DNA of 33,867 nucleotides from Candidatus Firestoneibacteriota bacterium (GTDB lineage Bacteria > Oederibacteriota > D2-FULL-39-29), in NCBI GenBank assembly GCA_903928075.1, contig CAIYPD010000037.1, forward strand, positions 1 to 33,867, written 5' to 3'. Every line of letters starts with the position of its first letter. Position 1 is the stretch's first letter. Position numbers and translations under genes: made by a program. Positions 7,424 through 14,438 of the stretch are shown here, in pieces. The notes beneath the pieces were generated by a model. The model searched no databases, was not told where the DNA came from, and worked only from the letters and a program-made list of their open reading frames with translations.

Positions 7424-10225
7424 TTATTCCAGAATCAGCGTCCCCAAACCTCTGGCATCTTCCCAGAAGGAAAAATTTGGTTTGAAAGGATAAAGTAGAT
7501 TCTGCTTTCTTGCCCAGCTTACTATCTCCCTATCAGCGCCTTTTTTTGTCGTCATTAAATTATCCTCTTTATCCCGGTCAGAAACACTTACCTGGAAACC
7601 TATACTCTCTCCTGAACTTACATTAATTTCAGCAAGCGGCGCAGAGCCTTCCACAAGATACCCCGTAGAAGTCCGGTAACAGGTGTATTTAAAACCGTTC
7701 TTGCCCTCACCGGATAATTTTTCTTTAGTGAGCGGGGCGTCTATCTGCCAGGCAAAATCCCATTTTTCCGACTTACTCTTAAAATTAAGATAATTTGAGC
7801 CGGAGAAGCGGAATTCGCAGCCGTCGGTCTTGTCCAAAACATCATCTCTGACTTCCAGACCGAGATAAAGCATCTTAGCGTCATGACAGAGCCGGAGTCG
7901 GATAGAAAGGTCTTTAGGCCCGGTCCAGCTGTTCGGGAAAAATACATGGCCCGCCAGGAACTCCCCACCCTCCGCCGTAATATCGGTTGCGTTTTTAGGC
8001 CAGTTATCAAGATTTCCGTTCAGCTCAAAAGCAGAAATAATTTTAGCGGACTTCACTTCCGGCCTTTTTAAAATATCCTTTCTTAACTCCAGTTCCTTTT
8101 CGAGGCCAAAGCCCAGCGCAACATCTGCCGAGTAAAGTTTTCCGTCTGCAAATAATTTCTTTGCAGCCTTAAGCGGCTCCAGGTAAACTTCCGGCGCGGC
8201 ATTTTCTTTGAGAGCCTTAAGTCCTTTATAAATATTCTCATAATTCTTAAGCCTATTTTCAACAAAGTTTTTGTATTCAGGGCAGGTGACGGCGGTAACT
8301 TTAGGTTCCGTCAAAACATTATCCGTCAAAGTCACAAGTTCATAGGGCGGAAGTTTAATATTTTTCCCGTCCAGAAAGAGTTCAGAAGCAAAAGGAACTT
8401 TGCTTTGTATCGAGATGTACCGTTTATTTTTATAATTCACCCATCTGACCGTTACGGTATCAGGCGCACCGGCAACATCCTTTAATATTTGAAAAGGCAG
8501 AGAGCGGAAAGCTTTTGCAAATCTTCTGGCGGCCGTCTCCATGCCAAAATACTTAACATTCCAGGTACCCTGAGTTATGCCCAGCCGGTCATTATGGGCT
8601 ATTACCCGGCCTAAAGAGGCCAGCGAGAGTGAAAGTGGCGGATTAAAATCAGGGCCGGTCCAGTCTTTTCTATACCAGAAGTTTTTTCCCTCCATTAAGC
8701 CGGTCCACGCCTCATTGAAGGTCGAAAAAACAGCGGCATAGTTTGAGCCCGCATTGTCAGACCGGGCCTGCGAGCGATCCACATCATAGTAGACGGCCGC
8801 GCGCGGCTGAAAGGTATATTGATAATGACATCTATGGTCATCGGGATGGAACATCTCATAAAAATTCAGGCCTTCTATTTTTCTCATTTCCGCAGGATCA
8901 TTTTTCCAGGATTTAAGACAGGCGGCAACCTCTTTTGCCAGGAACTTTGACCAGTCCCCGCCTTCTTTTTCCCATTTTAAAACTATGTCAACCATATCCG
9001 GACTGGAATTTCCCTGTATGGTCGTCCCATCAAAATAAGGCGACTGCAGGTATTTATTCCCCACATAGGTCATAACTTCCCAGTCAGGCCGCTTTTTCTT
9101 TATAAATTCTACTACCTCTTTTACAATCCCGGCTTTTTCCAGGAGATTATAAAAACCTATGGTTTCCATACTGCCCAGGGCTACACCCTTGAGTGATTTA
9201 TACTTTCCGTATTTTCCAATAAATTCGCCGAAGCCTTTGAGTATGACCTCTTTGAGTTCCTCCGGTTTCATATTTATCACATCTTTACCTTTGGATGTGA
9301 CCGTACCGTACATTCCTACCGCGACGATCCCTGCAATGAAATCAATCCCGCCTTTTTCATCCATTACCTTCAGGATGTCGTCCAGATAACCTTTATCGTC
9401 CGTATCCCAGGCAGGGACCGTGCACATAGCACCCCAGCTCTGATTTGCATAGACCATCATTGTGACTCTGTTAATGCCCGTATATTTGCAGTACTCAAGC
9501 ATATGCTCAACTGATTTTGTACTTTTACTTCCAAAATAATCTCTTGTAGCTAAAAACGCCAGAGGAAAGAACATATCCATAACTCTCTGCCGGTTTGCTT
9601 CCGGAGCCTCAATCTTTAATTCCGGCAGACCCCCGGAAATCTCATAGACCCAGATTCTTGCAGCCGCGCCTGAAGAGCCGTTTTGCATCATATTCTCAAT
9701 TAAAAGAGGCGTCCAATTATCCTGCGGCCACGAAATATAGGTAAAGTACTGCATTTTATTTGAAAGCGGAAGCGGCTCTCCGGTATAAACCCCGCCTTCC
9801 TGACTGAAAGACAGATGAGGTGCGCCGGACCTGTTCGAATCATGAGTCATAAAACTCATAAGCCGGACGGCATCATCGGGGTATTCTATAACAATAAAAA
9901 TGGGGTTGTCTTTTCCCGCAGTCTTATGCATATAAGAAAAGAAGGCGTGCCTGTGCGCGGCTGTGACTCTATAGTTACCGGCCGCGCCGGTTGTTATCTT
10001 CGAGGTGCCCTGATCCATAAAGCCGTGCGGGTCTTTCTGGTTCGCACAGTCTATAAAATCTATAAGTTTAAGTTTTAACCCGTGCTCCAGTTCCGCCGGC
10101 AGAGCAGGCGCATTTTTTACTATTTCCGCCGACATTTCCGGTGTTACCGGCTGCGGCTTTTCCGCTGCAGTTATATTTACGGCAAAAACCATTCCTAAAA
10201 ATAATGCGCAATAATATTTACTCAT
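7424..10225 (-). CDS. Secreted TIM-barrel-like protein with C-terminal CBM9 domain, cassette A
   Basis: The 933-residue product has a signal peptide (MSKYYCALFLGMVFAVNITAA). A beta-rich N-terminal part (about 30-220) is followed by a probable TIM barrel (about 225-620), a linker helix region, and a CBM9-like domain at about 726-933 (FELNGNLDNWP, LYLGLEVRDDVLD, GYLVEGSAPLAEI, IGFQVSVSD). CBM9-type modules bind glycan ends in xylanases and related enzymes. The barrel family is not one I recognise, so catalysis is a guess. It is clearly paralogous to the protein at 17586-20441 along its whole length (for example IDFIDC against VDYIDC, VIEYPDDAVR against VVEYPDDKER, RIWVYEISGGLP against RIWIYRIKGGLP). 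A GGGAGG box precedes the ATG. The gene lies between the PIG-L and DUF4838 genes with 25-base gaps on both sides. Confidence 0.78.
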   Translation of the reverse strand: MSKYYCALFLGMVFAVNITAAEKPQPVTPEMSAEIVKNAPALPAELEHGLKLKLIDFIDCANQKDPHGFMDQGTSKITTGAAGNYRVTAAHRHAFFSYMHKTAGKDNPIFIVIEYPDDAVRLMSFMTHDSNRSGAPHLSFSQEGGVYTGEPLPLSNKMQYFTYISWPQDNWTPLLIENMMQNGSSGAAARIWVYEISGGLPELKIEAPEANRQRVMDMFFPLAFLATRDYFGSKSTKSVEHMLEYCKYTGINRVTMMVYANQSWGAMCTVPAWDTDDKGYLDDILKVMDEKGGIDFIAGIVAVGMYGTVTSKGKDVINMKPEELKEVILKGFGEFIGKYGKYKSLKGVALGSMETIGFYNLLEKAGIVKEVVEFIKKKRPDWEVMTYVGNKYLQSPYFDGTTIQGNSSPDMVDIVLKWEKEGGDWSKFLAKEVAACLKSWKNDPAEMRKIEGLNFYEMFHPDDHRCHYQYTFQPRAAVYYDVDRSQARSDNAGSNYAAVFSTFNEAWTGLMEGKNFWYRKDWTGPDFNPPLSLSLASLGRVIAHNDRLGITQGTWNVKYFGMETAARRFAKAFRSLPFQILKDVAGAPDTVTVRWVNYKNKRYISIQSKVPFASELFLDGKNIKLPPYELVTLTDNVLTEPKVTAVTCPEYKNFVENRLKNYENIYKGLKALKENAAPEVYLEPLKAAKKLFADGKLYSADVALGFGLEKELELRKDILKRPEVKSAKIISAFELNGNLDNWPKNATDITAEGGEFLAGHVFFPNSWTGPKDLSIRLRLCHDAKMLYLGLEVRDDVLDKTDGCEFRFSGSNYLNFKSKSEKWDFAWQIDAPLTKEKLSGEGKNGFKYTCYRTSTGYLVEGSAPLAEINVSSGESIGFQVSVSDRDKEDNLMTTKKGADREIVSWARKQNLLYPFKPNFSFWEDARGLGTLILE

Positions 10226-10250
10226 CAGATCCTCCCGGTTCTAAAACTTA

Positions 10251-10958
10251 TTATTTTTCCTTGTTTTCAAGGAACTGATTGACGGTGTTTGTCTCGGCAA
10301 TACAGAAAGAGATAAAGACCTTTTTTCTGTTTTTCTTTATATCTTCTATCTCCCGGTTAAAATCTTCCTCTGTTTTTCTAAAGACAGAGTATTGAGACCT
10401 TTGAGTTTTCCAGGCTTCAAGTTCTTTTTCTGCGTAACCTGTCACTTCAAAAGAAACATAGGGCAGGCGGTAATTAACTTCCTTAAAATCATAGGAGGCG
10501 GACTTATAATAGTAGAGCCAGGGTTTTTTACACGGGGCGCCGAGTTCGGCGGCAACAGGTTCAGAGGCGTGAAAATACGCGTCTCTTGTCAGAGCATGGG
10601 CGTTCCGGTGGTCCCGGTGCACATCTTCGGGGCCGTGAGTAAAGAGCGCCTCCGGCCGGTACTTTCTTATTAACTTTATACATTTTTTAAGATTTTCCTT
10701 ACTGTTGGAAAGCGCCATATCGGGCGCGTCAAGGAATTCCCTGTTTTTAATACCCAGCGCTCTATCACAGGCTTTTGCTTCTTTTTTTCTCAGGGCCACA
10801 ATTTTATTTTTCAGTTTGGGATCAGGGTAACCCTCGGAACCGTCGGTCATAGTGATCACGGTAACTTCAACGCCTTCTGCCGCCATTTTCGCTATTGCAC
10901 AAGCCATCACTATCTCGTCATCCGGATGCGCTCCAAAAACCATTATTCTCTTATACAT
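10251..10958 (-). CDS. PIG-L family (LmbE-like) zinc-dependent deacetylase
   Basis: The 235-residue protein begins with RIMVFGAHPDDE, the metal-binding HPDDE motif of the PIG-L/LmbE/BshB family, and has the second motif HRDHRNAH near residue 115. Members remove N-acetyl groups from GlcNAc-containing substrates or related small molecules. Cytosolic, no signal peptide. The frame could start seven codons further up, but the ATG at 10958 has a GGGGGA box five bases before it. It sits between the PNPOx-like gene (33 bases upstream) and the CBM9 protein (25 bases downstream), so it is probably the second gene of a four-gene operon. This suggests an amino-sugar substituent in the target glycan, but that is inference. 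Confidence 0.87.
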   Translation of the reverse strand: MYKRIMVFGAHPDDEIVMACAIAKMAAEGVEVTVITMTDGSEGYPDPKLKNKIVALRKKEAKACDRALGIKNREFLDAPDMALSNSKENLKKCIKLIRKYRPEALFTHGPEDVHRDHRNAHALTRDAYFHASEPVAAELGAPCKKPWLYYYKSASYDFKEVNYRLPYVSFEVTGYAEKELEAWKTQRSQYSVFRKTEEDFNREIEDIKKNRKKVFISFCIAETNTVNQFLENKEK

Positions 10959-10991
10959 AAGTTCCCCCAGTTGCTGCATTTTTAAATAGTC

Positions 10992-11459
10992 TTACCATCT
11001 TTTTTTTCCTTTTAAACCGGTGATGCTTATCTTTACAATCGTTGTCGCAAGCAGGGATGCGGCAGAGTATTTCACCTTGCTTTTTGTATACTGCCGTAGA
11101 AGTATATCCAGCCCTTTCTTTTTTTCCGCAGCGTTTGCAAGAATACGGCACCTGCCCCGGCCTATCACGCTCAAAAATTTGGTCCCGGCGTCACAGGAGG
11201 TCATGGCTTTCTTGTATTTAACATAGCCGACAAATTCAAAGCAAACATTTGGATTTTTTTTGATGAAATCAAGTTTAAGCCCTTTTCCGGCTGAGTGAAA
11301 ATATATCGACTTACCGTCATATCCGAAAGAAAGCGGGACCACATAAGGCACATTCTTATAAGCCATCGCCAGATGCAGGACATCCGCTTTAGCAATTATT
11401 CCGTCAATAACCTTTCGGTCAGTAATTTCTCTGTCTTTCCTCCGCATCTCTTCCATCAT
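10992..11459 (-). CDS. PNPOx-like (pyridoxamine 5'-phosphate oxidase family) flavin-binding protein
   Basis: The 155-residue protein shows the split-barrel pattern of this family: an N-terminal helix (REITDRKVIDGIIAKADVLHLAM), PYVVPLSFGYDGKSIYFHSAGKG, then NPNVCFEFVGY and FLSVIGRGRCRIL. It resembles the NimA/FMN-binding branch rather than true PdxH. The role may be reduction of, or resistance to, electrophiles, or haem handling; the sequence does not decide. Two adjacent ATGs (11459, 11456) follow a GGGAG box. It is cytosolic and unusual for a glycan locus. It lies directly downstream of an amidohydrolase remnant and upstream of PIG-L. Confidence 0.8.
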   Translation of the reverse strand: MMEEMRRKDREITDRKVIDGIIAKADVLHLAMAYKNVPYVVPLSFGYDGKSIYFHSAGKGLKLDFIKKNPNVCFEFVGYVKYKKAMTSCDAGTKFLSVIGRGRCRILANAAEKKKGLDILLRQYTKSKVKYSAASLLATTIVKISITGLKGKKRW

Positions 11460-11486
11460 AAGTCTCCCAATTTTTGACCCGCCTGT

Positions 11487-11558
11487 TTACAAATTGTATA
11501 ATTTTTTAGCATTCGAGTAAAGAATGTTGTTGGACCTCAAACCTAACTTTCGCAGCAT
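11487..11558 (-). pseudogene. C-terminal remnant of a metal-dependent amidohydrolase
   Basis: Reading the minus strand in one frame to the TAA at 11489-11487 gives a tail ending NNILYSNAKKLYNL. This matches the last residues of the intact amidohydrolase at 13072-14331, KNILYSNAKNFYRI, at nine of fourteen positions, including the unbroken run NILYSNAK. The frame has a stop at 11561-11559, so only about 23 codons remain (MLRKLGLRS precedes the tail). It starts ten bases after the stop of the 488-residue gene. The simplest reading is that an amidohydrolase paralogue was lost by recombination or replacement, leaving its last codons. Confidence 0.6.
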
Positions 11559-11567
11559 TTAATTTTT

Positions 11568-13034
11568 TCAGCGCGGCACGCCTTTATAGATCCACGCCGT
11601 GTTGTGCACGGGGAAATAATTGCTGTCCGTACCCCCGGCATACAGAGTCCCCGGCGGGTCATCTTGAAAAGGCGACAGTACCAGAGTTCTTGTGGAAACC
11701 AGTTTAGGTTTAACCGCCAGAACCGGGTCGCTGATTTCTTTAAGTTCATAACTGCCATCCGCATGGCGCACCAGAAAATGGGCATCGGCATTCCAGTATT
11801 TAAAACGGCGTGCCGGCGCCAGTTCCGGTGTTGCAATTTCAAATCCGATAAGCAATGATGGCGGTCCTTTTGACGGATATGGGTAGACAAGCATATTGTT
11901 ATATGCCGCTACTCCGTATTTAACGGTGGTTTTCCAAATCCCGGCAAGATATTTGGAGACATTCAAGTCTTCCCTCCATTCAAAGTTTGCCAGGGGATTG
12001 ACGCTAAGTATTACCAGCGGATCATCTTCTATCGTAAGGAGTATCTGCTCGCCTTTCCCGCCGGGGCCGGGTATAGCCGTAAGCCCTCTAAATCCTGTTC
12101 CCCGTCCCGAATCAGAATTCAAATGATGCTCGAAAACTATTTTCCAGTTGGGCTTTAATCCGTCCTGTCGCTCATAAAGCCGGTCATAGACCGAAGCGTA
12201 AAGTTTGCCGTTGCATTCTACAAAACTGGTAACCCGAAGGTCATCTTTCGGCTGTTTGACATAGGCTTTGCTTTCCAGCAGCTCCGGCTTTTCATCCCAG
12301 ACTATACGGTCCTTCCGTGAATCATATTTACCCGGATAAATACCGGGATGCTCTTTCCAGCCAAAGCCTGCCAGGATCCGCTGTGTATGCGTAATTTTAT
12401 CTTCATAGAGAACAAAGCTGCGTACCGGGTGATACTGTGTTCCGTCATCAAGGACTGCGTTTATCCATTTTTCTGATTTGTCTGTTTTGTAGAAAACCTC
12501 GGTTGCTCCATCGCCATTCAGCCATACGCCGGCTATAAGAATAGAAACAGGAGGAATAGAATTGCCTTCCAGGTCTCTGATAAATTTAACAGTTGAAAGC
12601 ATGCTCACTGCCAAATACTTTCTACACCCTGCAAAATGAAACCGCATTGCCCAATTTTTAACTATTCTTATATTTAAAGGATTCCATTTGACACGTTCCG
12701 GGAGTTCCAGGTCTACTTTCCATTCGGAATTTGCCGAATCCAGGACCAGTACCTGAGCTCCCGGTAACTCCGGATTCTTTAACTGTGAATCAGACCAGTA
12801 GCCTATGGCTGCATAGAGTTTGCCTTTAAAAGGGACTAGAGACCTAGTCTCCGTACCTCCGAGAGTCCTGGTTTCGGGAGACATCCATTCGACCGGCAGG
12901 GACCGACTCCAGGCAAACGCAGGGAAAGACAACGCTTCGGCCATTAAACCCTCCCCTGAAATTATGAGCAACAGCATCAGGCAGATTATACCCCGTCCGT
13001 TTTTGTGTTCCCTAAAATCCGTCAGCCTACACAT
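11568..13034 (-). CDS. Secreted beta-propeller-like protein of unknown function
   Basis: The 488-residue product has a hydrophobic stretch after a charged start (GIICLMLLLIISGEGLMAEA, about residues 15-34), consistent with a signal peptide. The rest is a series of beta-type repeats such as LVPFKGKLYAAIGYW, SFVECNGKLYASVYDRLY and TLYAGGTDSNYFPVHNTAWIYKG, which suggest a propeller of kelch or sialidase-like type. No catalytic residues are recognised. The ATG at 13034 has AAGGA about nine bases upstream; an internal ATG at 12977 would shorten the leader. It follows the amidohydrolase with a 37-base gap and is probably in the same transcript. It could act as a glycan-binding or lyase-like propeller; I would not assign a function. 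Confidence 0.7.
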   Translation of the reverse strand: MCRLTDFREHKNGRGIICLMLLLIISGEGLMAEALSFPAFAWSRSLPVEWMSPETRTLGGTETRSLVPFKGKLYAAIGYWSDSQLKNPELPGAQVLVLDSANSEWKVDLELPERVKWNPLNIRIVKNWAMRFHFAGCRKYLAVSMLSTVKFIRDLEGNSIPPVSILIAGVWLNGDGATEVFYKTDKSEKWINAVLDDGTQYHPVRSFVLYEDKITHTQRILAGFGWKEHPGIYPGKYDSRKDRIVWDEKPELLESKAYVKQPKDDLRVTSFVECNGKLYASVYDRLYERQDGLKPNWKIVFEHHLNSDSGRGTGFRGLTAIPGPGGKGEQILLTIEDDPLVILSVNPLANFEWREDLNVSKYLAGIWKTTVKYGVAAYNNMLVYPYPSKGPPSLLIGFEIATPELAPARRFKYWNADAHFLVRHADGSYELKEISDPVLAVKPKLVSTRTLVLSPFQDDPPGTLYAGGTDSNYFPVHNTAWIYKGVPR

Positions 13035-13071
13035 CCCATTTTTCCTTTACTTTCATTGTCCCGGCTGTTAA

Positions 13072-14331
13072 TTAGATCCGGTAAAAGTTTTTCGCATTAG
13101 AATAGAGTATGTTCTTTGCAATAAACTTCGCTTCTTCAACCGTGGCAGAGTTTTTTTCTATCCTTTTTGAAAGCGCGCGAAAGAGGCTCTGTCTGGCATA
13201 CTTTGCCGCGCCGTAGGCCTGTTCCGCCCTGGAGCAGTCTCCGCCCCAGAATATTTTATTTGAAGGAACACAGTCAAGGAGCTCATTAAGCAGTACTTCG
13301 GTTTTGGTATCTGATATGATAGGCATCCAGCAGAGATTAAAATACACATTGGTCTGGCTCTTTGCCAGGACTATCAGACTTTCGGTAAAAGGATATCCCG
13401 CATGAAAAATATCAAAGCGCGCTTTTTCATATTTGATGAACAAGTTGTTCAGGTTAAGAGGCCGGGTCCATTCCAGAGGCCTTCCTCCGCCGTGCTGTAT
13501 GCCTGTGTGAACCTGGACAGGAAGAGAATGCTTAATGGAGAGTTCCATTATCCGGTGCATCATAAAATCCTGGAGCGCGGTTTTTTCCTGCGGGGAGGCC
13601 TTTGTTTCTCCTTTAACAAATATCCGCTTCGCGTCTTTTTCGGTTGTTTCCGCAAAATAAAGGCTTCTGTCGTAGGCCAGAGCGTTCTTTAAGGCCACTG
13701 CTCCGGCTTTTTTGAATTCACCTATACGCCTGTCTGTCCAGTTGACATAATCGTCCAGGTTTTTTATTTTAATGCCCTGTTTTCCCGCAAATTCACGGGA
13801 GTTATGTCCATTATGGTCTTTTTCTCCGAGAGCAGACATCACGAAAGTATTTATTCTTAAAACAGGAATATCTTTTTCGCCCCTCTTTGGTATTTCAAGC
13901 GTCCAGTATTCGTCTTCTAAATATTTCTCAATACGGGTTTTCTTTAAGACCGTATGGAACCAGTCGCGGTCGCAGGAGCGTTCTCTTATTACTTTATCAT
14001 ATTCCAGCCAGTTGGACCTTTCAAGCGAAGCCTTAATACCGTAGAGCTCCTTTAAGCCGTCAAAGAGAGAGCGAAAATAGGTCGTGGACCTGACATAAGG
14101 GAGGACTTTTTCAATTTCTTTCCATTTTTCGGCGGAAGAGGCAGAGGGAGAGAATGCTTTTAAGCCGGCCCGGTTAAAATCCGCGCCCGCATAAGACGAG
14201 GCAAGGAAGGAAAAAAGCTCAAGGCCCTTTTCAAAACCCGCAGTTCCACCCTTGTACCTGAAATGCTCATGGGTGTCTATAATACTTAAATTATCAATAA
14301 AATCTTTAAGTCCCTCGAGTTTTGAGTTCAC
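13072..14331 (-). CDS. Metal-dependent amidohydrolase / uronate isomerase-like TIM barrel
   Basis: The 419-residue cytosolic protein has the amidohydrolase-superfamily ligands: His21-x-His23 in SIIDTHEHF, a lysine in AVALKNALAYDR, histidines in VQVHTGIQHGGG and FDIFHAGYPF, and an aspartate in IFWGGDCSRAEQ. The overall look is amidohydrolase-2/uronate-isomerase-like rather than deacetylase-like. In a pectin- or ulvan-type locus a role on a uronate or its lactone is plausible but unproven. The start is a GTG at 14331 with only a weak box. A five-codon frame, MGNLP, starts at the better-placed ATG 14345 and ends with a TGA that overlaps the GTG, so translation may be coupled. The next gene starts 37 bases downstream. 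Confidence 0.8.
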   Translation of the reverse strand: MNSKLEGLKDFIDNLSIIDTHEHFRYKGGTAGFEKGLELFSFLASSYAGADFNRAGLKAFSPSASSAEKWKEIEKVLPYVRSTTYFRSLFDGLKELYGIKASLERSNWLEYDKVIRERSCDRDWFHTVLKKTRIEKYLEDEYWTLEIPKRGEKDIPVLRINTFVMSALGEKDHNGHNSREFAGKQGIKIKNLDDYVNWTDRRIGEFKKAGAVALKNALAYDRSLYFAETTEKDAKRIFVKGETKASPQEKTALQDFMMHRIMELSIKHSLPVQVHTGIQHGGGRPLEWTRPLNLNNLFIKYEKARFDIFHAGYPFTESLIVLAKSQTNVYFNLCWMPIISDTKTEVLLNELLDCVPSNKIFWGGDCSRAEQAYGAAKYARQSLFRALSKRIEKNSATVEEAKFIAKNILYSNAKNFYRI

Positions 14332-14356
14332 GGCAAATTACCCATCTTTTAGAGTC

Positions 14357-14420
14357 CTTTGGTTTATCCTGAATTCAGAGCTATCAATAATCCTAATATA
14401 TAATAGCAAACAAACCAAAG
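14357..14420 (-). promoter_or_regulatory. Promoter region with nested inverted repeats before the amidohydrolase
   Basis: Between the DUF4838 stop and the amidohydrolase start lie CTTTGGTTT at 14357-14365 and its exact complement at 14412-14420, flanking a perfect palindrome CTGAATTCAG at 14369-14378. On the minus strand a TTGGTT hexamer inside the upstream arm is followed after 17 bases by TAGGAT, a modest promoter match. The arms and palindrome could be operator sites or a stem in the leader. Support is by eye only. Confidence 0.35.
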
Positions 14421-14438
14421 CATTTCTATCCTTAAAAT

